A stretch of DNA of 64,000 bases from Prorocentrum cordatum (GCA_963575745.1 CAUYUJ010012658.1:382716-446715), one strand, 5' to 3'; numbered from the stretch's first letter, positions 27,786 to 38,865 are shown. A program made the numbers and translations. The notes: generated from the letters alone by a model not told the origin.

Positions 27786-28280
27786 AGGCACCCACGGCAG
27801 GGCGCTCCAGAGAGAGCCTCGTCATCGAGAGGTGGACAACGCCTATTCGGCGGAGGGGGGCGGAGGATTGGCGGAAGAGCAACGAGGGCGGCTTAGCCAG
27901 CGGAAGCTTGCCGACGCGATCGCCTCGCAATCGCAATCGGCAGCGAGCGAGGGGGGGACTTCGAGGTTCGAACTTCGAGGTTCGAACTTCCGGTTCGAGG
28001 CGGCAGACGAGGTTCGGTTCGAGGCGGTATGTCATAATGTTCGGCCTCCGGGGCCCGTTTTCGGGGCCCGGAGCCCCGAGACGCGATCCGGGGTGCAAAA
28101 CCGCGTCGGGTGTCCCCAGAAAAGGGTCCAATGACAAATGTTGAACGATAGTCGGCAGCACGCCCAAAAGGGAGACGCCCTTTCGTGTGCACTCGTCAGA
28201 GTGAGGGGGCCAAACGGTCATTCAATGTCTGTGGGTGCGCGGCTGAAGGGGGATCCGTGGTGGAATTTATGTGATTTGCG
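27786..28280. other. Unassigned, with GGTTCGAAC short repeats
   Basis: 27,958-27,998 repeats TCGAGGTTCGAACTT. 28,000-28,100 has CGGGGCCCG palindromes. No gene. Confidence 0.4.
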
Positions 28281-28347
28281 TTATTGTTGTTGTTGTTGTT
28301 GCTGCTGCTGCTGTTGTTGTTGTTGTTGTTGTTGGTGGTGTTGTTGC

Positions 28348-28398
<51 letters not shown>

Positions 28399-28435
28399 CG
28401 TAACTTGGTTGTTGTTGTTGTTGTTGTTGTTGAAC
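28281..28435. repeat. GTT microsatellite
   Basis: (GTT)n/(TTG)n with GCT and GGT variants. Poly-Asn, poly-Gln, Cys- and Val-rich frames result. Confidence 0.97.
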
Positions 28436-28885
28436 TCTCACTTCCGAAGAATAAGTATGGTTGATCCCCCCACCGGTGCATACGGAGTTTTCTCAATCAA
28501 AGTGTACCTTTCGACGCTCGCACCTGGTTTTTTTTGTTTCCAAGGGAAGTCTTGCAGATCAAACTGGGCCCCTGGCCCCCGGGTTGCAACAACACCGGCT
28601 CCCGCTTGAGACTTCCTTACAATTTAGCCAGGATCCCCGCTCCCGCCCGAGACTTCCTCGCATGTGACTCAGGAATCGCACTCTCGTTTGGGACTCCCTT
28701 TTTAATTTATTGAAGAATCGCTCTCCTGGCGCTCTGGAGTCGCGCTCTCGCTGGAGACTTGCACGCGATCTACTGAAGAATACCGCCCTTGCGTTGGAAT
28801 TTCCAGCAATTTACTCAAGAGCCGCGCTCCAGACAACCAGGCGCCCAGGAGCCGCGCTCACGCTTAGGACTCCCTGACGTATTAC
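28436..28885. repeat. Degenerate ~40-bp repeats
   Basis: Phrases of the type CGCTCTCG/CCCGCTCCCG, GAGACTTCC/GGGACTCCC, then A/T-rich AATTTA-TGAAGAATC recur roughly every 40 bp between 28,595 and 28,885. Confidence 0.55.
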
Positions 28886-28904
28886 CTAGGAATCGGGATT
28901 TCGC

Positions 28905-29420
28905 TGCCCTTCGTGGCCCAGTTGCAACCCTTCGTGGCCCCCTCGCTTTGTTTCGTGGCCCCGTTGCAGCCCTTCGTGGCCCCCTCGCTTTGTATCGTGG
29001 CCCCGTTGCAGCCCTTCGTGGCCCCCTCGCTGCCCTTCGTTTCGTCGCAGCCCTTCGTGGCCCCATTGCAGCCCTTCGTGGACCCCTCGCTGCCCTTCGC
29101 GGCCCCGTTGCAGCCTTTTGTGGCCCACTCGGTGCCCGTCGTGGCCCCATATGTATGCCCTTCGTGGCCCCCGCTCGTTCGCGCCCGTGGTGGCCCCATG
29201 TGCATGCCCTTTGTGGCCCCGCTGTCGTCCTTCGTGGCCCCCTCGTTGCCCTTCGTGGCCCCGCTGCTGCCCTCAATGGCCCCATCGTTGCCTTCTGTGG
29301 CCCCGCATTATGTGCCCTTCGTGGCCCCCGCTCGTTCGCGCTCTTCGTGGCCCCATACGCATTCCCTTCGTGTCCCCGTTGTCGCCCTTCGTGGCCTACT
29401 TCGTGTCCTTGTGGCCCTGC
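28905..29420. repeat. ~18-bp CCCTTCGTGGCCCC array
   Basis: CCCTTCGTGGCCCC followed by GTTGCAG or CTCGCTG repeats about 25 times with growing divergence to the 3' side. Frames of up to 653 residues on + and 156 on - are artefacts. Confidence 0.93.
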
Positions 29421-29821
29421 TGTCGTTTTATTTCGCTCTCGCTTTCGCTCGTCGTCGTCGTCGCCGTCGTCGTCATCGTCGTCGTCGTCGACGTCGTCGT
29501 CGTCGTGGTCGGCCCCCTGTCCGTCCCTCGTGGGGTCGGGTCGACGGTCCGCGGCCGCCCTGCCGATCAGCGCTGCCGCTGGCCAAGCCGACGGTCCGCG
29601 GCCGCCCCGCCGCTTGCCGGGGCCCGGCCTGCAGGGGAGAAAGGTATACCCCCCAAAGAAGGTTCGATCGACGACGAAGAGGGCGGGTATCGATGGTTTA
29701 GGGAATACGCGTTATTGGACACTCGAACAGATAAGAGCGAACAATCTTAAACTAAGTAAAATTGTTGTTGTTCTTGTTGCTGTTGCTGTTGTTGTTGTTG
29801 TTGTTGTTGACGTCGTCCCCC
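29421..29821. repeat. GTC and TTG microsatellites with GC-rich spacer
   Basis: 29,449-29,507 is (GTC)n and 29,762-29,810 is (TTG)n. Between them CGACGGTCCGCGGCCGCCC occurs twice (about 29,550 and 29,589). Confidence 0.85.
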
Positions 29822-30315
29822 CCCGCGACCCACCCGCGACCCAACCCCGCGACAAACCCCGCGACCCACCCCGCGACCCAGCCGCGACCCACCCGCGACC
29901 CACCCCGCGACCCACCCGCGACCCACCTCGCGACCCACCCGTGACCCACCCCGCGACCCACCTGCGACCCACCCGCCACCCACCCCGCGACCCACCCCAC
30001 GACCCATCCCCGACCACCCCGCGACCCACCCCGCGACCCACCCGCGACCCACCTCGCGACCCACCCGCGACCCACCCCGCGACCCACCCGCGACCCACCC
30101 GCGACCCAACAACGACCCACGGGCGACCCACCCGCGACCCACCCCCCGCGCGACCCCGCGAGAACCCCACGACCCATCCCCGACCCACCCCGCGACCCAC
30201 CCCCGCGACCCACGACCGCGACCCACCCCGCGACCCACCCCGCGACCCACCCGCGACCCACCTCGCGACCCACCCGCGCACCCAACAACGACGCCCACGG
30301 GCGACCCCACCCGCG
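29822..30315. repeat. CGACCCACC short tandem array
   Basis: CGCGACCCACC and CGCGACCCACCC alternate at 9-12-bp spacing for about 490 bp, with occasional AACAACGACCCACGGG inserts at 30,105 and 30,283. Confidence 0.95.
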
Positions 30316-30369
30316 AGAACAGTCCTTAATGGTGAACTTGGTCAACAGCGGCGGGTACCAACCCATGTA

Positions 30370-31388
30370 GTCAATGGCCGCGACTCAACAGCGCAGCTGT
30401 CAACAGGCAAGGGTCAACAGCGCAGTGTCAACACGCAGTGTCCAACAGCGCTAATGTCCAACAGCGGCACAGTGTCCAACCGGCGCGGCTTGTACCAACA
30501 GCGAAAGTGTCAACAGCGCAGTGTCAACAGCGCAGCGTCGAACAGCACAGCGCAGTGTCCAACAGCGCAGTGTCGAACAGCACAGCGCAGCGTCAACAGC
30601 GCAGCGTCGAACATCACAACGCAGCGTCAACAGCGCAGTGTCGAACAGCACAGCGCAGTGTCCAACAGCGCATGTGCCAACAGCGCGCAGTGTCCAACAG
30701 CGCACGTGTCCAACAGCAGCGGCAGTGTCCAACACGCACGAAACAAATAGCTTAAAAACACAACAAAACAAAAACAAAACAAACCAGAACCCGCACCAAA
30801 AATGACAAGCGGCACGCACGTGCTCCAACAAGCGCAGTGTCCAACACGCAACGTGTCCCAACCGCGCAGTGTCAACAGCGCAGTTCAGCAAGCGCAGTGT
30901 CAACAGCGCAGTGTCAACAGCGCAGTGTCAACAGCGCAGTGTCAACAGCGCAGTGTCAACAGCGCAGTGTCAACAGCGCAGTGTCAACAGCGCAGTGTCG
31001 ACATCGCAGTGTCAACATCGCAGTGTCCAACAGCGCAGTGTTGGTCAACAACGCTATTGTCAACAAAACATGATGAAAAGCGCAATTCCAACAGCGCAGT
31101 GTCAACAGCGCAGTGTCAACAGCGCAGTGTCAACAGCGCAGTGTCAACAGCGCAGTGTCAACAGCGCAGTGTCAACAGCGTAGTGTCGACATCGCAGTGT
31201 CAACATCGCAGTGTCAACAGTGCAGTGTCAACAGCGCAGTGTTGGTCAACACCGCTATTGTCAACAAAGCATAATGAAAAGCGCAATTCCAACAGCGCAG
31301 TGTCAACAGCGCAGTGTCAACAGCGCAGTGTCAACAGCGCAGTGTCAACAGCGCAGTGTCAACAGCGCAGTGTCGACAGCGCAGTGTC
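30370..31388. repeat. 14-bp TGTCAACAGCGCAG array, block 1
   Basis: The first part (to about 30,740) is irregular (TCCAACAGCGCA, TCGAACAGCACA). After an A-rich break (30,735-30,805) the 14-bp unit is near perfect from about 30,890. A 190-bp higher-order unit is visible: GTTGGTCAACA-CGCTATTG, then ATGAAAAGCGCAATTCC, at 31,041 and 31,231. 14 is not a multiple of 3, so all three frames stay open; the predicted proteins are artefacts. Confidence 0.96.
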
Positions 31389-31878
31389 CTCCTCCTCCTC
31401 TTCCTCCTCCTCCTCCCTCCTAATCCTCCTCCTCTCCACCTCCTCCCCCCCTCCTCCTCCTCCTCGGGGGAAGAGGAGGAGGAGACTGGCGGAGGAGAAT
31501 TGAAGATGAGACTGGAGGGAGAGAATGGAGGAGGAGAGCGGAAGAGGAGAGTGGAGGGGGAGAGCGGTGGAGGAGAGTGGGAGAGAGACAAAAAACACCA
31601 AAAAAGGGAACAATAAACAAAGCCAAAACGCAAGACAAAAGAAAGAAAAGAAAAAAAGAATAAGAGACAGAAATTCATTCACGATCAAAAAAACCGAAAA
31701 ACCACAACAAAACCAGAAAGAAAAATACAGACCAAGGAGAGGAGGAGGTGGAGAGTCAAGGACGAGAGTGGAGGAGGAGAGTGGAGGAAGAGAATACAGG
31801 AGGAGAGTGGAGGAGAAGTGTGGAGGAGGAGAGTGGAGGAGGAGGGTGGAGGAGGAGAGTGGATGAGGCGGGGTGTCG
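31389..31878. repeat. CTC tract, GAG tract and A-rich spacer
   Basis: 31,388-31,470 is pyrimidine. 31,470-31,600 and 31,740-31,870 are purine. 31,600-31,735 is A-rich (AAAGAAAAGAAAAAAAG). The CTC-GGGGGAAGAGGAGGAGACT junction at about 31,450-31,495 recurs at 32,130-32,175, after the second 14-bp block. Confidence 0.9.
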
Positions 31879-31879
31879 G

Positions 31880-32074
31880 ACAGCACAGTGTCTACAGCGC
31901 AGTGTCGACAGCGCAATGTCAACAGCGCAGTGTCAACAGCGCAGTGTCAACAGCGCAATGTCAACAGCGCAGTGTCAACAGCGCAGTGTCAACAGCGCAG
32001 TGTCAACAGCGCAGTGTCAACAGCGCAGTGTCAACAGCGCAGTGTCAACAGCGCAGTGTCAACAGCGCAGTGTC
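31880..32074. repeat. 14-bp TGTCAACAGCGCAG array, block 2
   Basis: About 13 near-perfect units, again followed by a CTC tract and GGGGGAAGA. Blocks 1 and 2 with their tails form a segmental duplication. Confidence 0.96.
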
Positions 32075-32182
32075 CTCCTCCTCCTCTTCCTCCTCCTCCT
32101 TTCTAATCCTCTTCCTCTTCTACCTCCTCCTCCCCTCCTCCTCCTCCTCGGGGGAAGAAGAGGAGGAGACTGGCGGAGGGCA

Positions 32183-32345
32183 ATCCCACCAGCCCTTTAG
32201 GGCGTAGGTGGTGTAGAGCGTTTCCTCTGCCAACCTCCTTCTTCCCCTTCGGGGAGGGGTTTACCCCTCCCCTTACCACTCCCCACTGACCTGGACGGGG
32301 CCGGTCGCGACGCGTTGGAGCGTCCAAGATGGCCCAAGACGGCTC
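32183..32345 (+). repeat. Dispersed repeat K, copy 2
   Basis: Matches 4,138-4,305 (CCTTCGGGGAGGGGTTTACC, CGCGACGCGTTGGAGCGT). Confidence 0.8.
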
Positions 32346-32470
32346 CAAGAGCGAAAAAAACAAAAAACACAAAAAAATATGCTAACGGAGTTCCCCACAT
32401 AAAGATATTAACGGTCTCGTGGGACCCACGGGGTACGACAACATCAGCACGAAGGAGAAGCTGGAGAGGC
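32346..32470. other. Short unique spacer
   Basis: A-rich stretch then non-repetitive sequence leading into the 77-bp array. Confidence 0.6.
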
Positions 32471-34165
32471 GGGGTCTCCCTGGGGAGGTGGGAAGGGCAC
32501 GAAACCATGTGAATAGTATGGGTTTCCGATACCCTCCTCGCTCAGGCGGGGCCTCCCTGGAGGGGAGGGAGGGGCACGAAACCATGTAAATAGTATGTGT
32601 TTCCGATACCCTCCTCGCTGAGGCGGGGCTTCCCTGGAGAGGTGGGAAGGGCACGAAACCATGTGAATAGTATGGGTTTCCGATACCCTCCTCGCTCAGG
32701 CGGGGCCTCCCTGGAGGGGAGGGAGGGGCACGAAACCATGTAAATAGTATGTGTTTCCGATACCCTCCTCGCTGAGGCGGGGCCTCCCTGGAGAGGTGGG
32801 CAGGGCACGAAACCATGTAAATAGTATGGTTTTCCGATGCCCTCCTCGCTCAGGCGGGGCCTCCCTGGAGAGGTGGGCAGGGCACGAAACCATGTAAATA
32901 GTATGGTTTTCCGATACCCTCCTCGCTCATATGTCGCGGGCCTCCCCCTGAGAGTGGGAGGGCAGAAACCATGTAAATAGTTATGGTTTTGTGGGTTTCC
33001 GATACCACTCCTCGCTCAGACGCTCAGGCGGGGCCCTCCCTGCTAGTGGGCAAGGGCACACAACCAACATGGTTCGGAACCTCCCTCGCTCAGGCGGGGC
33101 CTCCCTGCAGGGTGAGGGGCAGAAACCAGGTACATATTATATCGGTTATCCCGGATTAACCTCCTCGCTCAGGCGGGGCCCCTCCCTGGAGATGTGGGAG
33201 GGCACGAAACCATCCGTTAAAATAATGCGGTTTTCCGGATACCCTCTGCTCGCTTGGACTGCATCCCGGAGGTGTGGGCGAAGAGCACGAAACCAGTGTA
33301 AATAGTAATGGTTTCGGATACTCACCTCGCTCAGGCGGGGCCTCCCTGGAGGGGTGAGAGGGGCACGAAACCATGTAAATAGTATGGTATTCCGATACCC
33401 TCCTCGCTCAGGCGGGGCCTCCCTGGAGGGGTGGGAGGGGCACGAAACCATGTAAATAGTATGGTATTCCGATACCCTCCTCGCTCAGGCGGGGCCTCCC
33501 TGGAGGGGTGGGAGGGGCACGAAACCATGTAAATAGTATGGTATTCCGATACCCTCCTCGCTCAGGCGGGGCCCCCCTGGAGGGGTGGGAGGGGCACGAA
33601 ACCATGTAAATAGTATGGTGTTCCGATACCCTCCTCGCTCAGGCGGGGCCTCCCTGGAGGGGTGGGAGGGGCACGAAACAATGTAAATAGTATGGTTTTC
33701 CTATACCCTCCTCGCTCAGGCGGGCCCCCCTGGAGGGGTGGGAGGGGCACGAAACCATGTAAATAGTATGATTTTCCGATACCCTCCTCGCTCAGGCGGG
33801 GCCTCCCTGGAGGGTCGTGGAGGGGCACGAAACCATGTAAATAGTATGGTATTCCGATACCCTCCTCGCTCAGGCGGGGCCTCACTGGAGGGGTGGGAGG
33901 GGAACGAAACCATGTAAATAGTATGGTATTCCGATACCCTCCTCGCTCAGGCGGGGCCTCCCTGGACGGGTGGGAGGGGCACGAAACCACGTAAATAGTA
34001 TGGTATTCCGATACCCTCCTCGCTCAGGCGGGGCCTCCTTGGAGGTGTGGGAGGGGCACGAAACCATGTAAACAATATGGTTTTCCTATACCCTCCTCGC
34101 TCAGGCGGGGCCTCCCTGGAGGTGTGGGAGGGGCACGAAACCATGTAAGTAGTATGGTTTTCGGT
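32471..34165. repeat. 77-bp tandem array
   Basis: About 21 units: GCACGAAACCATGTAAATAG, TATGGTATTCCGATACCC, TCCTCGCTCAGGCGGGGCC, TCCCTGGAGGGGTGGGAGGG. Units between 33,340 and 34,070 are almost identical. 32,930-33,330 is strongly diverged with insertions. 77 leaves remainder 2 on division by 3, so similar peptides appear in successive frames on the - strand; not genes. Confidence 0.97.
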
Positions 34166-34412
34166 ATGGAGTGGTATGGCATGGTATGGTAGGTATGGTA
34201 TGGTACGGTATGGTATGATATGGTATGGTATGGTACTGAAGGTATGGTATGGTATGGTACGGTGTGGCATTGGTGTGATATGGTATGGTATGCTATGGTA
34301 CGCCATGGTATGGTATGGTACGGTATGGTACGTATGGTGTGGTAGGGTATGGTATGGTATGGTATGGTATGTGTGGTAGGAACTATGGTATGGTATGGCG
34401 TGCGGTAGGAAT
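34166..34412. repeat. TATGG short tandem repeat
   Basis: (GGTAT)n with insertions, starting within the last 77-bp unit (TATGGTTTTCGG). Confidence 0.97.
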
Positions 34413-34785
34413 AATATTGTGCTGTATGGAAGATGGAGCGGGAGGCGGGTGGGAAGGAGAGGGTGTTCTGGGAAAACAAGAACCCCACTCAGGATGTGGG
34501 GAATTATTTCTACCCAGATTCGCGTCCAGAGGACACCGGCGTCGGTCTCTGACGTCGCGTGGACCGATCAACCTTGCAGGATCGCGACCTTCCGATCGCG
34601 CGGATACTGCCATGTCGGCCGATGCCGGGCCACCGGCGGCGTTCAACCTTGAATGCCCGCAGTTGCGTCGCCGCTGCGTGCCCGCCCTTGCGTCGCTGCT
34701 GCGCCGCTCGGAATCTACACCATGTACGTTGCACCACATACCCTGCACCAACCGAAGGTGATCCAGCGCACCTCTGACAGGCTAT
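34413..34785. repeat. Diverged relative of the 62,785 repeat
   Basis: 34,525-34,575 (CGGCGTCGGTCTCTGACGTC, CGATCAACCTTG) resembles 62,790-62,845 and 23,110-23,139, again without TIR-7a. 34,475-34,505 has the repeat I words AACAAGAACCCCACTCAGGA. The remaining sequence is unassigned. Confidence 0.45.
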
Positions 34786-34789
34786 GGAT

Positions 34790-34880
34790 AGGGTCTCCTC
34801 CTCCTCCTCCTCCTCCTCCTCCTCCTCCTTTCTCCCCCTCTTCCTCCACCTCCACCTCCTCCTCCTTCTCCCCCTTCCCG
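34790..34880. repeat. TCC microsatellite
   Basis: (TCC)n, later CTCCACC/CTTCTCC; lies just 3' of the - strand gene at 35,022. Confidence 0.95.
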
Positions 34881-35021
34881 AGATCTATCGATGATTGCGG
34901 CGGACGCACGCAAGACAACAAATGAAATGATAACCAAACACACAAATATACCACCGACATGATATCCATAAGCACCAGCACGCAGTATCAATACATACGA
35001 AATGCAAATCAGAAAAAAACA

Positions 35022-36570
35022 TTACATCGACCCTTCAGACGCCGAGTCTTCGTCAGATCCAGACGCCATGTCGCACTCGCTGTCCGCCTCGGAACTGCCG
35101 TCGCTCATATATCCACCAATGTTCACAACCCTTCTACCCTCGCGGCCCCGCCCCGAGCGCAGAGATTTTTTACGAGCGTTAAAGAAATAGTGAGTCATGC
35201 CCATGATTTCACAAAATATAAACACAAACTCGTCGAGCGACAATGACGACTCCCTGAAATTCGGCCCAAGCCATTCCAAAAGAACTTTATTGTTGTCATC
35301 TCTGACGATTTTCAAAATACGGTCCGTCACTTTACACATAGTCTCATTCCAATTTCGCATTGCAACCTCACCAGGTCGAGCTACGTCGGACAAAAGGGGT
35401 CTCCCGAGCATCAAGTTTGCAAACTTGTTGGGGCCGCCAGCGAAAACTGATAACCTGACCCTCCTGTCGAAACAATGCAAACGGCACGTGTCATCTACTG
35501 TTCTCTCCATAAGCCTGTATAACGTCTTTCCCATTAAACCGCCCATCATTCGCGCGCACCTCCCGTATAACCATACCTTCGGGGTCCAGCGCCCATGCTT
35601 TCTGAAGGGTCCGCGCGCGCCCTGTTCTGGCGCGACGCGCGGTTTGCAAAGAACCCAGAAGCGCCCCGAGAAGACCCCGCGCCCCTCCAGACAGCCCTCA
35701 CCCTCCCCTCTTCCTCCTCCCCATCCTCCTCCCCCCCGTCCTTCTCCCCACGAGCACACCAACATATAGCACCAACGATGCATTGGGGGCCGGCGGAATG
35801 AGCAAAGCGATCCAATAGATTGCCAACTCCCTTGCGACCTTTCAAAATTGCTTTGTCAACGATATCGACCCGTTTGAACGAACTCCGTTTCGATAACTGA
35901 ATATGTCTGTTGAAGTAATCCGCCTTCCCTCGGCCCGCCCTCGCAACGTTCTCTAAAGTAGTAATGACATCGGCGGCGCGACGCTTTTTCAAGGCCTTCA
36001 ACACGTCGCGGGCGCACTCAACTGTACAAAAAGAGCATGACAAAATGGCTCCCTGTTTGAGACGCTTCAAGTTACTTGTTGGGCTCCCAGTGTGGGCGTA
36101 TTCTAGCACTGCTTTTTGCGCCACAAAAGTGGCGCCCGTGTCCTCGTTGTTTATTTTCACGACACGCAATACTTTCACTGGGTTGATGTAGACTCGCCTG
36201 TGGGCGTCTGGCTTCGAGGAAAACAAGCTTCTCCAAGCCTCTCTCAACGTAAAAGTCCACGCTAAACTCAGTAGGGGGTTTCCGGCCGAATGTTTTTTTG
36301 CCACTTGTCAATAATAGTAGCGGCCGTACTTTCAGGCCCCAACTCCTGTCGAACCCGCAAAATCTTCAAACAATTGATCACCCAAGACGATATCGCCACA
36401 TCACTGTTTGTATGATCATCCGCATCCACTATGCTAAAGTTGGGCATGGCGTTTGAAAGTATGAACCTCGAAACAAAGGATATCCAACAGACAGAAGCCT
36501 CGAATCGAAATAGCTCCGGATATGCATTGCGGCACCGCTTGTTCTGATATCTCCACACGCCTCCCAACAA
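35022..36570 (-). pseudogene. Unknown protein gene, frameshifted (AT-richer island)
   Basis: Three - strand frames join into one protein-like text of roughly 490 residues. 36,570-36,290 has MLGGVWRYQNKRC and SSWVINCLKILRVRQELG. At a run of seven A (about 36,291-36,297) a one-base shift leads into 36,285-35,800, with AGNPLLSLAWTFTLREAWRS, INPVKVLRVVKINNEDTG and CTVECARDVLKALKKRRAAD. 35,580-35,022 then has CARMMGGLMGKTLYRLMERT, AMRNWNETMCKVTDRILKIV and LSLDEFVFIFCEIMGMTHYF. It ends with a basic patch and an acidic Ser/Asp/Glu tail (SDGSSEADSECDMASGSDED) before a stop at 35,022-35,024. Between about 35,800 and 35,590 lies a purine-rich interruption that could be an intron or insertion. Codon use and base composition are much less GC-biased than elsewhere, suggesting a foreign or recently acquired gene. 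No family is recognised, and viral or mobile origin is possible but unproven. Confidence 0.55.
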
Positions 36571-36655
36571 ACAACCACGCCCGAAGACGCGCCCCCATGA
36601 GCCCAGATACGGCCCAAAAAAGGGATATGGAGCAATGGGCCTGGAACAATAGAGC
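36571..36655 (-). other. 5' extension of the unknown gene, no clear start
   Basis: Reading stays open upstream of the Met at 36,570 in more than one frame, so the true start may lie further 5'. No promoter motif is seen. Confidence 0.3.
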
Positions 36656-36875
36656 TATAGATCTATAGGCCTATACGGCTCTAGGGCTATGGGCGTGTAG
36701 GGCTATAGAATTGATAAAGTATAGAGCCGTTGGCTGTAGGGCCATAGGCCTATAAGGCTATGGGCCTACTCGCTTATCTAAGTATACGGCTATAGCTATA
36801 CGAACATCGAGCTATACGGCTATAGGGATATTGGGCTCTAGAACTACTGCAAATTGTCTACAAGGCCATGGTGCT
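36656..36875. repeat. CTATAGG-type short repeats
   Basis: Degenerate GGCTATA/GGCCTATA/CTATAGG words every 8-12 bp, AT-richer than the surroundings, running into the hairpin array. Confidence 0.8.
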
Positions 36876-38010
36876 ATCAGGCTAAGGGGTTACAGGGCTA
36901 AAGGCATATCGCGAAAACGCTGCAGGGCGATACTCAGGCAAATGTTTGAACTTTGCCTGAGCATCGCCCCTCAGTGTTTGACGCCCTTACCCTTTTTGCA
37001 CGTCCCCCCCCCCCCCCCTCAGGTACCCCGGCACACCAGGACGGCGCGCCTGCGCCGACCTACGGGGCAATAAAGCAATAGTCTACATAGCGATGGTGCT
37101 ATAAGGCTAAGAGGTTACAGGGCTAAAGGCATATCGCGAAAACGCTGCAGGGCGATACTCAGGCAAATTTTTGAAATTTGCCGGAGCATCGCCCCTAAGT
37201 GTTTTTCGCCCTCACCCTTTTCCAGCCCTGAGGGATGCTGGCACCAGGACTGCGCCGACCTCTAGGACAATAAGGCAATAGGCGATGGTGCTATAAGGCT
37301 AAGGGGTTACAGGGCTAAAGGCATATCGCGAAAACGCTGCAGGGCGATACTCAGGCAAATGTTTGAAATTTGCATGAGCATCGCCCCTCAGTGTTTTTCG
37401 TCATCACCCTTTTGCAGCCCTCAGGGACGCCTGCACCAGGACTGCGCCGACCTATGGGCAATAAGGCAATAGTCTACAAGGCGATGGTGCTATAAGGCTA
37501 AGAGGTTACAGGGCTAAAGGCATATCGCGAAAACGCTGCAGGGCGATCCTCCGGCACAAATTTTGAAATTTGCCTGACAATCGCCCCTCGGTGTAATTTC
37601 GCCCTCAACCCTTTCCGCGCTAAGGGCGCTGGGCCACCAGAACTGCGCCGACCTCTATAACAATAAGGCAATACAGTCTACAAGGCGATGGTGCTATAAG
37701 GCTAAGGGGTTACAGGGCTAAAGGCATATCGCGAAAACGCTGCAGGGCGATACTCAGGCAAATTTTTGAAATTTGCCTGAGCATCGCCCCTCAGTGTTTT
37801 TCGCCCTCACCCTTTTGCAGCCCTCAGGGACGCCTGCACCAGGACTGCGCCGACCTATGGGCAATAAGGCAATAGTCTACAAGGCGATGGTGCTATAAGG
37901 CTAAGGGGTTACAGGGCTAAAGGCATATCGCGAAAACGCTGCAGGGCGATACTCAAGCAAATTATTGAAAATTTGCCTGAGCATCGCCCCTCAGTGTTTT
38001 TCGCACTCAC
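36876..38010. repeat. ~200-bp tandem array with a hairpin in each unit
   Basis: Six units (period 192-225 bp; hairpin starts near 36,927, 37,152, 37,344, 37,543, 37,747 and 37,946). Each unit carries GGTGCTATAAGGCTAAGG, GGTTACAGGGCTAAAGGCAT, ATCGCGAAAACGCTGCAGG, then an inverted pair GGGCGATACTCAGGCAAAT / ATTTGCCTGAGCATCGCCC with a 3-8-bp loop, then CAGTGTTTTTCGCCCTCACC. The arms pair over about 20 bp and are kept in all units. Confidence 0.95.
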
Positions 38011-38624
38011 CCTTTTGCAGTCGGTTCAAAGAGGCCCCCAAGACGGCTTCCGACGGCGTCAGACGGGCCAGGAAAGCCCTAAGACGGCCAAGGAGGCCCC
38101 CAACAAGCCCCCCGAAGGCCCCCAGCAAGCCCAAGGAGGCCCCTCCGCTCCCAGCAGGCCCCAACAGTGCCCTCTGAGCATTGCCCCCCTGCGAATCATA
38201 AAGATTCTGCAAATCTGGAAACCTGGAGCACCCTGCACGGACGAGCGAGACATTGCTCCCAGGACCACGACCTCGGAGGGGGCCGGGAGGATGGAGGAGG
38301 CGGGAGGAAAGGGGGGGCCCCCAGGAGGCTCCAGAGCTGCTTCCGGAAAGCCCCCCAGAAGGCTTCCAAAAGGCACCAGCAAGCATCCGAAAGGCCTCTG
38401 ACCAGCAACCTGGGCACGGTGGCGGCATGGGCTGCTGAAGGGTGTCCACGACGGCTGGGGGAACGCAAAGACCAAATAGCTTGGCCAAACTTTGCCGAAA
38501 CTTGTGGCCACATAGGCGTATCCTGAAAGGCAGCGGCGGCGGCGATTCGCTGCAGGAGTCTTCGATTCGTCGCCACCTGTGCTCTTGCCACAGGGGTGCT
38601 TGAAGGATGGAGCACGAGGATGCA
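38011..38624. other. AGGCCCCCAA-type repeats and unassigned sequence
   Basis: 38,030-38,160 and 38,320-38,410 repeat GGCCCCCA(A/G)(C/G)AAGCC-type words, similar in style to 55,990-56,250. The rest is unassigned. Confidence 0.4.
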
Positions 38625-38865
38625 GCTCCTCCTCCTCCTCCTCCTCCTCCTCCTCCTCCCTCCTCCCTCCTCCCTCCTCCCTCCCCCCTCCCCCTCCCCC
38701 TCCCCCTCCTCCTCCTCCTCCTCCTCCTCCTCCTCCTCCTCCTCCTCCTCCTCCTCCTCCTCCTCCTCCTCCTCCTCCTCCTCCTCTCCTCCTCCTCCAC
38801 CTCCTCATCCCCTCCTCCCTAATCCTCCTCCTCCTCCACCTCCTCCTCCCCCCCCCCCCCTCCTC
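38625..38865. repeat. CTC/CCT microsatellite tract
   Basis: About 240 bp of CTC triplets with CCCTCC and C-run variants, ending CCTCGGGGGAAGAAGAGGA. A near-identical TCCTCGGGGGAAGAAGAGGA junction is at 32,145-32,165. Confidence 0.97.

Noticed and set aside
28789-30750. 653-codon + strand open frame
   Set aside because: Spans three unrelated short-period arrays (18-bp, ~10-bp, 14-bp); the peptide simply mirrors them and changes character at each boundary.
30837-32207. Possible CRISPR-like array
   Set aside because: Units are contiguous 14-mers with no spacers, in a eukaryotic context.
32382-34067. Series of similar 65-144-codon - strand proteins
   Set aside because: Each is the 77-bp unit read in rotating frames; no evolutionary constraint expected.
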